From Candidatus Poribacteria bacterium (GTDB lineage: Bacteria > Poribacteria > WGA-4E > GCA-2687025), in NCBI GenBank assembly GCA_018644665.1, contig JABGQA010000058.1, positions 233,793 through 297,792 of the forward strand: 64,000 nt of DNA, read 5' to 3'. The notes beneath the pieces are model-generated. The model was not told the DNA's origin, searched no databases, and saw only the letters and a list, made by a program, of their open reading frames with translations. Shown piece by piece: positions 44,773-51,953 of the stretch. Position 1 is the stretch's first letter. Each line of letters begins with the position of its first letter. Both the position numbers and the translations under genes were made by a program.

Positions 44773-46113
44773 CTATCGCGTCGCGGCGACCGGCGCCTCC
44801 AGCCGCAGGCGCCACATGAGCAGCGAGTTCGGCCCGGAGGCGCCGTCCTGCCGGTTGGCGTTGAAGCTGTCCGCCGCGAACGCGATCGCCTCGGGCGAGT
44901 AGACCGACCCCTGGAGTGGGTTCGGCGCGAAGAGATACGAAGTCGCCTCGTACCCGAGCCGAAGCACATCGACGGTGGGCATTTCCCTTCGCAGGACCTC
45001 ACCGCCCCCGAGGATGTCACCCTCCCAGATGAGAATGCGCCCCATCGACGGGTTGTTCACGAAGACGGAGTAGTTGTCTGAGGCGGGCAGCCACTTCCCC
45101 GCATTCGACATCCCGTAGGGGACTTCGAGCGACCGCAGGAGACGTAGTTGTCGTGAAGGGACGTCGTATTGCCAGAACTCGTGCGTCGCGGTCACGTGCG
45201 CGTCCGGCGCCGCCGTGGCGTAGAGGATCAGCCGGTCCCAGGTGTCGGCCGTGGCGGGACGCATGTCGTACACGAAGTGCTGTCCCGGGCCGTCGGCGGG
45301 GAAGTCCTCGCGGTGGACAAGCGTCCCGTCCCAGTCGATGTGCAGAAGGCGCGCCGAGGACGTCTTCTCGACCTTCTCGTCCCACACCTGCCCGACGACG
45401 ACGATGCCGGAGTCGGTCGCCGCGACCTGCGGATAGAACAGTCCCATCGGTTCGGCGTACTGGACCGGTGGCCGGAAGACGAAGTCGCGTCCTTCCCTTT
45501 CCCCGACGAGCAGCACGGGCGTGTTGAACGAGAATGCCCCGGTCGGTGACACGGCGAGAATCACGAGCGCGACGCGGCTCCCATCCCGCGAAATCCCCGC
45601 GTTCATTCGCAGGTGGTAATCCTCGAAGGGAGGCGTCGGCGGCAGGAGATCGCTTCGGTCGACGAGAGACGAGATGTCTTCCGGCCGCTCGCTGCGGAAG
45701 TAGCGCACGCGTCCCGAGCCGACGTTCGGGTTGTCCGTCCGCCGATCGACGCCCACGAACACGTGTAGATGCCCGTCGGGTGAGCGGACCATCTGGGGCG
45801 GGTTCCACCCCTTCAGTCGCGGCTCGTCCCGCGAGATCGTCGTCACATGCCGTCGGAGCGACGAGCCTGACGCTGGATGCTGCCCGACTATCGGCGTGGG
45901 CGTCGCGCCATCGGAGTCGTGCAGGCGGGCCGACCAGAACACGCCCGTCTCGCCCTGCACGAGATAGCCGAAGGTGTGCCCTCCCCACTGGTCGCTGATG
46001 CTCCCGTGAAGGACGACCGGCCCTTCGACGACACGCGTCGCGCCGACGCCCGTCGCGTCACCCGTACCGATGGCGAGTAGGATCGCGGGCGCTATCAACC
46101 AACCGGCTAGCAT
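44773..46113 (-). CDS. Secreted BNR-4-type beta-propeller protein, copy 2 (446 aa)
   Basis: Tandem paralogue of the gene at 43126, about 220 bases upstream of it. ATG 46113 has GGAAGGAG upstream and a shorter, cleaner signal peptide (MLAGWLIAPAILLAIGTG). Shared blocks include TRVVEGPVVL, YLVQGETGVFWS, SPDGHLHVFVGVDRRTDN, RVRYFRSERPEDISSLV, GISRDGSRVALVILAVS, FRPPVQYAEPMGLFY and the end MWRLRLEAPVAATR. Differences are spread evenly, so the duplication is not very recent. Export and fold as for copy 1. No residue set points to a known enzyme. Confidence 0.83.
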   Translation of the reverse strand: MLAGWLIAPAILLAIGTGDATGVGATRVVEGPVVLHGSISDQWGGHTFGYLVQGETGVFWSARLHDSDGATPTPIVGQHPASGSSLRRHVTTISRDEPRLKGWNPPQMVRSPDGHLHVFVGVDRRTDNPNVGSGRVRYFRSERPEDISSLVDRSDLLPPTPPFEDYHLRMNAGISRDGSRVALVILAVSPTGAFSFNTPVLLVGEREGRDFVFRPPVQYAEPMGLFYPQVAATDSGIVVVGQVWDEKVEKTSSARLLHIDWDGTLVHREDFPADGPGQHFVYDMRPATADTWDRLILYATAAPDAHVTATHEFWQYDVPSRQLRLLRSLEVPYGMSNAGKWLPASDNYSVFVNNPSMGRILIWEGDILGGGEVLRREMPTVDVLRLGYEATSYLFAPNPLQGSVYSPEAIAFAADSFNANRQDGASGPNSLLMWRLRLEAPVAATR

Positions 46114-46149
46114 CGACGACTCCTTCCGTGCAGCACGCGGCCGACGCCG

Positions 46150-46664
46150 CTATTCCGTAGCGCTCTTCAGGCCTACCCAGGCGCCCGCGGGCTTCCCTCT
46201 ACATGACTCCGGCAACGACAACGCCGTGGTCACATTCGGCGCCAGAGCGTGCGCCTCATCGAATCCGCTGGCTCCCACCGGGAGGTAGTGGACGATCGGG
46301 TCGCTTCTCTCGCCGCCCTGCAAACTCGCCGAGGGAGTCGTGGATGACGTCGATGCGGCCGTCGGCGTCCCCAACTGTGTACAACGCCAAGGACCGGAGC
46401 TTGTTGGCGAAGGCCACGTGCCGGAGCGGCTCGGGCCACGCTTCACAGGCGCCATCTTGGCAGCGGCCTCCACCACCCAGCGCACGGGCCGAGGCCCCAG
46501 TCATCCCCTCGGCCCGGCAGTCGTCCGAGTGGTAGTTGGCGTGTGTACGCGTCCGCCTCGATGACCCACACCTCGCCGAGATCCTACGCCCGCGCGGCGT
46601 GGGCGAAGCCGCCGGATGTCAGTACAAGGAGTCCGAGCGTCCACGCCGCAATCGGTTTGCGCAT
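46150..46664 (-). pseudogene. Decayed gene for a small secreted protein with a W-x-x-L-K tail
   Basis: ATG 46664 opens a good signal peptide (MRKPIAAWTLGLLVLTSGG, FAHAARA), then TAG at once (46586-46584). Reading past it gives DLGEVWVIEADAYT. Another frame then gives PLRHVAFANKLRSLALYTVG and DADGRIDVIHDSLGEFAG. A third gives DPIVHYLPVGASGF and DEAHALAPNVTTALSLPES, ending GKPAGAWVGLKSATE-stop at 46150. So one nonsense codon and at least two frameshifts break a ~170-residue exported protein. The end resembles the tail GKVAATWAALKASR at 62679. It lies between two operons and has no visible role now. Confidence 0.6.
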
Positions 46665-46764
46665 GCGGTCGTCCTCGCCGACTGGGTGGAGTGGCAAAGC
46701 CGGACCTGTGCCCATTATCGTCCGCGTCGGCGCCGGGAGGAAGCGCGGACGCCGAGCACGTAAA

Positions 46765-46789
46765 CGGCCCGCCCATGGAAGGCGGGCCG
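46765..46789 (-). terminator. Intrinsic terminator of the molybdoenzyme operon
   Basis: Perfect 9-bp inverted repeat (CGGCCCGCC / GGCGGGCCG) with a 7-base loop. On the minus strand it is followed by TTTA, about 30 bases beyond the stop of the copper-type protein gene at 46817. GC-rich stem plus a short U run is a plausible rho-independent terminator. Confidence 0.75.
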
Positions 46790-46816
46790 CTCGCATTGCC
46801 TAAGAGTCGCGTGAGC

Positions 46817-47803
46817 CTACGGCGCGTCGAACGTAGCCGTGACGGCGGCGGAGGCGCCGGCGGCAACCGTGACTGCCTGCTCCTGCTCGCCGAGGCCCTC
46901 GTGCCAGAAGCCTACCGTGTACGATCCCGCGGGCACGTCCGACAGTTCGAACTTACCCTCCGCGTCCGTGACCGCGTAGTACGGGTGCGGCGCGGCGACG
47001 ATCCACGACGACATCCAGTTGTGCACGTCGCATGTCACGTGCACGAATTCGGGGTACTCCAGGTCCAGCGCGAGATGCTTCAGGAACTGCGGCTGCGCGC
47101 GGTTCACCGGGGCGTTCTCGTCGCCGTGCGTGTGGACGTTGTGCAGCGTCGCATCGCTGTTGCGGACGTAGAGCGATCCCTCCGCCTGCGTGACGATCAC
47201 GTGCGGCGTGAACGTGCACCCCTGCTGGTTCAGAGCCGCCGCGTAGACGCCCAAACCCTCGTCGTCGGTCTGTAGGCGGAAAAGCTGGCCGTTTTCCTCG
47301 TCGGTCACGAGCCAACTTTCGCCCGGCGTCTCAACGGTCACGAACGCGTCCGGCGAGATCGTGATGAACACCGTCTTCAGCAGCTCTACGATTTCCATCG
47401 GGATGACGTCGTCGTCGACAAGGTCGCCCGCGAGGTCGGCGGAAGCTCCCGCCACGCGCGTCAGCCCGTCTTCGGGTAGGGACCATTCCTTGCCCGACCG
47501 AACATCTCTCAGGAATACGACCACGTTCGCGATGCCGGAAGTCGCGCCGTCCACGACGAGGCTTTCGTCCAGCTTGTGGTCTGTCCCGCAGACGTCGACG
47601 TCTGACGTCACGGGCAACTCCGCGGCGGCCGGGGCGGCGCCGTTGAGAGTGATCGTCCCGGACACCGCGCCGCCGTTAGCGACATCGCCGCCGGAATACT
47701 GCGCTACGGCGCCCATCGCGAACGCAACCGACGCGGCGAATGTGACCCCGAGGAAGAGCGCCCGGCGGAGCCAAGCGCGCCGCACTGTCCCATATGTCGT
47801 CAT
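46817..47803 (-). CDS. Exported copper-type (cupredoxin-like) protein with C-terminal regulatory-like domain
   Basis: ATG 47803, GGAG seven bases upstream, signal peptide (FLGVTFAASVAFAMGAVAQ). Residues ~40-60 begin a beta-sandwich (GAVSGTITLNGAAPAAAELP). The central domain has the copper-site pattern NSDATLHNVHTHG, followed by VHVTCDVHNWMSSWI, where His, Cys and His could bind copper as in plastocyanin/methylamine-utilisation MauL-like proteins. A carboxypeptidase-regulatory-like sandwich, GKFELSDVPAGSYTVGFWHE, ends the chain (328 aa). It is last in the molybdoenzyme operon, 94 bases after the gamma-subunit gene. A role as periplasmic electron carrier for the enzyme is inference. Confidence 0.8.
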   Translation of the reverse strand: MTTYGTVRRAWLRRALFLGVTFAASVAFAMGAVAQYSGGDVANGGAVSGTITLNGAAPAAAELPVTSDVDVCGTDHKLDESLVVDGATSGIANVVVFLRDVRSGKEWSLPEDGLTRVAGASADLAGDLVDDDVIPMEIVELLKTVFITISPDAFVTVETPGESWLVTDEENGQLFRLQTDDEGLGVYAAALNQQGCTFTPHVIVTQAEGSLYVRNSDATLHNVHTHGDENAPVNRAQPQFLKHLALDLEYPEFVHVTCDVHNWMSSWIVAAPHPYYAVTDAEGKFELSDVPAGSYTVGFWHEGLGEQEQAVTVAAGASAAVTATFDAP

Positions 47804-47897
47804 TCTGTTCTCCGGTGAATACTCGTGAGCATATGTCGCTGGGCCGAACGCAGAACGGCCGGCGACTCGTGCGGCCGCCGACCGTCCGCGTTCTGCT

Positions 47898-49472
47898 TTA
47901 GGGAGCAAGCGTCAGCGTGTTCCAGTTCGTGACGGCCTTCTGCCCGTTGCGGTCGCCGTGTGAGCCGTCCCAGACCGCGAACGCCAACGGGATGGCGGCG
48001 CCCGCAGCAAAGTGGGCGTCGCGCTTGTCGGTGGACTTCATTGGCCGGACTACGACGACTTTCCACACGCCGTTGTCCCACACGCCAAGCCCGCGCACGC
48101 TCTGCGCGGTCTCTGGCTGCGACGTGAGCGACCCGAACCCGCCGGCGTTGAGTTCGTGCACCGCACGAACGCCCTCGGGTAGTGACACCGGGTTCCCGGC
48201 TCCCAGGGCCGTCAGGAACGTGTTCTCGTAGTCCGACGCCGCCGGTATGGATTCCGCGGCTCCGCTGACCGGGCGGTTGGGATACGCCGTTCCCGACCAC
48301 GGATACTCGTCGGCCACCATGCCCGGGTAGACGTCGTCGACATCACGATACCGCGCCACGTCCATCTGCCGCGCCGCCTGCCAGCGCCAGATGTTGATGG
48401 GGCTCTGCGCGACGCCCATTGTCAGCGTTTCGATGCTGGTGTCGTCCCCGAGGGCGAACTGCACGGCGACAGCATCGCTGAAGTCCTCGTGACGAAGGAT
48501 GGACGCATCTGGCGACGCGTCGTCCCACTCCAGGCGCATCGCGACTTCGGCGCCGTTGTGCACGGCTTTGACGCGCAAGCCCGGGATCGTGTCTTGCCGC
48601 TGATGAAGCAGCATGACGGGCAGACTGGCCTCGGGCGCCTGGCCCCACGCCGAGTCGGTCGGATCCTCCGGCACCGCGCCCAACACACGAGCGGCTGTGA
48701 GCGCTTCGTGCTTCGGCTGCACGGCCGACACCGCGTCGCCAGCAAGCGACTTCACATAGTGCACCAAACCGTACGCCTGCTCGTCGGTCATGATCCCACC
48801 GTAGGAGGGCATCGGCGTGCCCATCATGCCGGTGATGAACCGCAGGTAGACGTCCTCGTCCGTGTCGCCACCCTTGTAGATGCCACGCGTGAAGTCGTTC
48901 GCGCGGACCGCGTTGCCCCACTCATCCTTGAGCGTCGCCGACGCTGGGCCGTCCGCGCGGCCCTCGGCGCCGTGGCAGCGATCGCAACCCATCATCGTGT
49001 ACACCTGCGCGCCCTGTGCGACCAGTTCGTCGGTACGCGCCAGCGGCGCAGGCGGCTCGATCACCTCGTCGGTCTGCCTACGCCCAGCGGGGAGAAAGCT
49101 CTTGACCACGGCGATGGTCTCGGCCCGATCCGCCTCGGACAAGTGGGCGAAGTTCGGCATGCCCGAGCCGGGGAAGCCCAGCTCGATGGTGCGCTGTAGG
49201 TCCGCGTCGGTAGGCAGTTGCCCGGTGCCGGTGGTGCGCACCTTGAACGAGCCCTTCGTGAAGTCACGCGGCTTCGGGAACAGGAGGTACGACGCCGGGC
49301 CGTCCCCCACTCCCGTGGCCCCGTGACACGTCTCGCACTCCTGCCTGTACAGCGCGAGTCCCCGCTCCGATGTCGCGGCGTCGGCGTTTGCCTCGACCTG
49401 CGCGTGCACACCTGCGGCGGCGGCCGCCAGCATCGCGGCCCCGGCGATGAGGGAGATACAGTATCTCGTCAT
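47898..49472 (-). CDS. Gamma subunit of type II DMSO-reductase-family enzyme fused to two cytochrome c domains
   Basis: 524 residues; ATG 49472 overlaps the chaperone gene's TGA (ATGA). A signal peptide (LIAGAAMLAAAAAGVHAQ) is followed by two monoheme c domains: CETCH (46-50) with a Met ligand candidate M105 in GSGMPNF, and CDRCH (163-167) with M221 in GTPMPSYGG. Residues ~265-524 are an ethylbenzene-dehydrogenase-type heme-b sandwich (EB_dh). Its TLTMGVAQSPINIWRW contains M352, matching the axial Met of EbdC/DdhC, and the chain ends TNWNTLTL. The known gamma subunits carry heme b only, so the fusion gives a built-in b-to-c electron wire. Periplasmic. The cytochrome-domain Cys pairs are intact. 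Confidence 0.9.
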   Translation of the reverse strand: MTRYCISLIAGAAMLAAAAAGVHAQVEANADAATSERGLALYRQECETCHGATGVGDGPASYLLFPKPRDFTKGSFKVRTTGTGQLPTDADLQRTIELGFPGSGMPNFAHLSEADRAETIAVVKSFLPAGRRQTDEVIEPPAPLARTDELVAQGAQVYTMMGCDRCHGAEGRADGPASATLKDEWGNAVRANDFTRGIYKGGDTDEDVYLRFITGMMGTPMPSYGGIMTDEQAYGLVHYVKSLAGDAVSAVQPKHEALTAARVLGAVPEDPTDSAWGQAPEASLPVMLLHQRQDTIPGLRVKAVHNGAEVAMRLEWDDASPDASILRHEDFSDAVAVQFALGDDTSIETLTMGVAQSPINIWRWQAARQMDVARYRDVDDVYPGMVADEYPWSGTAYPNRPVSGAAESIPAASDYENTFLTALGAGNPVSLPEGVRAVHELNAGGFGSLTSQPETAQSVRGLGVWDNGVWKVVVVRPMKSTDKRDAHFAAGAAIPLAFAVWDGSHGDRNGQKAVTNWNTLTLAP

Positions 49473-50290
49473 TGTGCCATGTCTCCTACCCAGTCCACGT
49501 TGCTCATGCCCATGTCGGACTGCGCCTCGTCCTGGTCGGCTTCGTCTCCGGCCTGGATCTCCATCACGAGGTCGGGCGCCGCGTCCAGATACTCGGTTTC
49601 CCAGGACAGGAACCACTCGAGGATCGGAGCGATGTGACCGTAGACCGTCCCCGCCCCGCGCTTGGCGAGGAGCTGGCCGAAGTACGGCCCCCAGCGTCCT
49701 AGGTGATCCTCGATGAACTGCCCCTGCGTCTGCGCGCACGACTCCGCCTGCTCGTCCCGGTCGTGGTTGAGCGCGTACGCCTCGCGTTCGCAGAGGACGT
49801 GCATGAACTCGAGTTCGGGGCTGATGTGGTCCAGCCGCTCATGCGACTCCACGTCGATGGCGAGACCGTACGCCGCGTAGAATCCGCCCACGTCGGCGAG
49901 TTCCTGGGACTGCATGAAGATGTGCGCGCCCGCGTACTCCGTCTCGTACGGAGGGCAGTCGCGCGACAACGCATGTCCGAAGATGTCGCCGTAATCCTCA
50001 CCCAGCCCGTCCGTCGTGACGGAGCCGTGGTCCTCGGCGAGAGCGCACAGTCCTTCGATGCAGCGTTCGCGAAGCGCGGCGTCCTCGTTCGGCTGTGGCG
50101 GCAGATACGCGGCGTATGTCGCGAGCTCGCGATGGAACTCGCCGCTGCGAATCGCCTCGGCCGTGGCGGGGACGGGGTACGCCAGCGCCTCGCCGAGCCG
50201 CTTGTACATCCCGCTCCGGGCCACGGCCGCCTCCGCGTATTCGGTCCGATCGGCGGCCGACACCACTTCCGTGTCCATCACTGCCGTCAT
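49469..50290 (-). CDS. TorD/DmsD-type chaperone for the molybdoenzyme
   Basis: 273 residues, all-helical. The centre YGDIFGHALSRDCPPYETEY and SQELADVGGFYAAYGL is the hallmark of the TorD-like delta subunits of nitrate, chlorate and ethylbenzene-type enzymes, which bind the Tat signal and assist Mo-cofactor insertion without being part of the final enzyme. No signal peptide, as expected for a cytoplasmic assembly factor. It lies 18 bases after the beta gene and overlaps the gamma gene by four bases. Its acidic C-terminus (GDEADQDEAQSDMGM) extends somewhat beyond typical members. Confidence 0.9.
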   Translation of the reverse strand: MTAVMDTEVVSAADRTEYAEAAVARSGMYKRLGEALAYPVPATAEAIRSGEFHRELATYAAYLPPQPNEDAALRERCIEGLCALAEDHGSVTTDGLGEDYGDIFGHALSRDCPPYETEYAGAHIFMQSQELADVGGFYAAYGLAIDVESHERLDHISPELEFMHVLCEREAYALNHDRDEQAESCAQTQGQFIEDHLGRWGPYFGQLLAKRGAGTVYGHIAPILEWFLSWETEYLDAAPDLVMEIQAGDEADQDEAQSDMGMSNVDWVGDMAQ

Positions 50291-50308
50291 GATGTGCCTT
50301 TCGATGGA

Positions 50309-51565
50309 TCAGATGGAGTTGGCGTGCTTGTCGGGACGCTCGTAGATCGGTTCCTCAACGGTGGTCCGCACGACCTCGCGGCCGTCGCGGTCGTAGCCGA
50401 TGACCGTGTCGTTGTACATCTCCCACGGCTTGCCATTGATCTCGGTCTCGTAGACCTTCGGCCCCTCGACGATTTCGTAGCGGAAGATGATCGTCTGCGT
50501 GACGCGGAACAGCGCCAACACCGCGAGCAGTTCGCGCGACGGCGCGATATACGCGTCCAGCGCGTCATCCACACCCGGCCCGAACATCTGCCGCAGGTAA
50601 TCCCTTGGCACCCAGCGCGGTGGGATGTAGTAACCGTTCGGCTCGGTGCCGAACTGCGGGTACAACGGCAGCGCGACCTTGGCGATCTTGACCATGTAGT
50701 ACAGCGGGTTCTGCGGATCCTCGACCCAGTCGCCGGACTCGGGGTCGGTGTCCACGAGGCCCTGCATGCGGATCTTGCCGATGCACGCCGTCATGCAGCG
50801 CGTTTCCATCGGCTGCCCGTCCGTGACCGAGTCAAGCCCCTCGACGCGCGGGTAGCACCCGACGCACTTCTCCGACGCGCGTGTCGTCGGACGGAACATC
50901 GACTTCTTGTACGGACACGCCTCGACGCACTTGCGATAGCCGCGGCATCGCTCCTGGTCGATGAGGACGATCCCGTCCTCCGGCCGCTTGTAGATGGCCT
51001 TCCGAGGGCAGGCAGCCACACACGCGGGGTACGTGCAGTGGTTGCAGATGCGCTGGAGGTAGAAGAACCACGTTTTGTGTTCCGCGTCGCGCACCGCGCC
51101 GGGGTCGTACTCGTCGCGTTTGCCCTTCTTCCCCTTGGGCGTGTCCTCGTAGATGTTGGGCGCGGACCACTCTTCGTCGGTCGGCAGGTAGCCGAGCACG
51201 CGCTGCTGCGACTCGGGGTTGTAGTGCCCGTCGGCCGCCTCGAAGATCGTCTTCCCGGTGAACACATCGCCCTCGTCGGAGCTCTCCCACTCCTGCCCGC
51301 CGGGGTTGCTCTCCTCAAGCAGCTTGAGCGTCTTCTGGTCCCAGAACTGCGGGTAGCCCCCGTACGGCTTCGTCTCGACGTTGTTCCACCACATGTGCTC
51401 CTGGCCCTTCGAGAAGGTCCAGGTCGACTTGCACGCGATGGTGCACGTCTGGCACCCGAGGCAGCGGTTGATGTTGAAGACGAAGGCGAACTGCGCCGAT
51501 GGGTGCCGTTCCTCGTACGGGTAGCCCATCTCCCGGCCGAGTTGCCAGTTATAGACCTGTGCCAT
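50309..51565 (-). CDS. Beta subunit, four-cluster Fe-S electron-transfer protein (NarH/EbdB type)
   Basis: 418 residues with four cluster motifs in the NarH pattern. The first is CLGCQTCTIAC (35-45). The second is CNHCTYPACVAACPRKAI. The third is CRGYRKCVEACPYKK, where Tyr takes the place of a Cys, so this is probably a [3Fe-4S] cluster as in NarH. The fourth is CVGCYPRVEG with CMTACIGKIR. Between the first and second clusters lies the long insertion usual for type II enzymes. It has no signal peptide and presumably travels with the Tat-exported alpha subunit. Six bases separate it from the 121-residue protein gene and 18 from the chaperone. Passes electrons between the Mo site and heme b. 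Confidence 0.93.
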   Translation of the reverse strand: MAQVYNWQLGREMGYPYEERHPSAQFAFVFNINRCLGCQTCTIACKSTWTFSKGQEHMWWNNVETKPYGGYPQFWDQKTLKLLEESNPGGQEWESSDEGDVFTGKTIFEAADGHYNPESQQRVLGYLPTDEEWSAPNIYEDTPKGKKGKRDEYDPGAVRDAEHKTWFFYLQRICNHCTYPACVAACPRKAIYKRPEDGIVLIDQERCRGYRKCVEACPYKKSMFRPTTRASEKCVGCYPRVEGLDSVTDGQPMETRCMTACIGKIRMQGLVDTDPESGDWVEDPQNPLYYMVKIAKVALPLYPQFGTEPNGYYIPPRWVPRDYLRQMFGPGVDDALDAYIAPSRELLAVLALFRVTQTIIFRYEIVEGPKVYETEINGKPWEMYNDTVIGYDRDGREVVRTTVEEPIYERPDKHANSI

Positions 51566-51571
51566 CCTGCC

Positions 51572-51937
51572 CTACCTCTCGCCAAACCGGCCGACGGACG
51601 TCAGCGGCACGAACGCGTCGCCGCGGTCCTCGTCCGTCACGACCGGCTGAATTACGGTGTTCCGCCGCTGCCAGATGTCGCCCCACTGCTCGCGAACCGA
51701 GGAGAGGGCGTGCTGCACGTATTCCTCGCCCTTTGCCCGGAGGATCATGTGCGGCATCTGGTACACCGGCGACCGGAATAGCCCGAGCACCTCCTCGTCG
51801 GCCCAGCCCATCCGCACGTACTCGTCGATGAGCCCCCGCGTCATTTCCAGCATGTCCTTGTCGGACAGCGGGGGCGCGTTCATCCCGACCAACTGCATCG
51901 GGTCGTCGTGGTCAAACTCGTCCTTCGGCATTGTCAC
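51572..51937 (-). CDS. Small acidic protein between alpha and beta genes, unknown function (121 aa)
   Basis: Intact 121-residue frame, 16 bases after the alpha stop and six before the beta start, clearly part of the operon. It has no signal peptide, no Cys at all and no membrane helix; helices dominate (MLEMTRGLIDEYVRMGW, EEYVQHALSSVREQWGD). GLFRSPVYQMPHMIL in the middle is the most distinctive segment. The classical alpha-beta-delta-gamma sets of nitrate, chlorate and ethylbenzene enzymes have no such gene between alpha and beta. It could be an extra structural subunit or an assembly factor. I do not recognise a family. Confidence 0.75.
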   Translation of the reverse strand: MTMPKDEFDHDDPMQLVGMNAPPLSDKDMLEMTRGLIDEYVRMGWADEEVLGLFRSPVYQMPHMILRAKGEEYVQHALSSVREQWGDIWQRRNTVIQPVVTDEDRGDAFVPLTSVGRFGER

Positions 51938-51953
51938 GTTCCTCCCGACGGGG

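Noticed and set aside
49703..51781. 692-codon plus-strand open frame opposite the chaperone and beta genes
   Set aside because: GC-rich antisense reading of the four-cluster Fe-S protein; composition is not protein-like.
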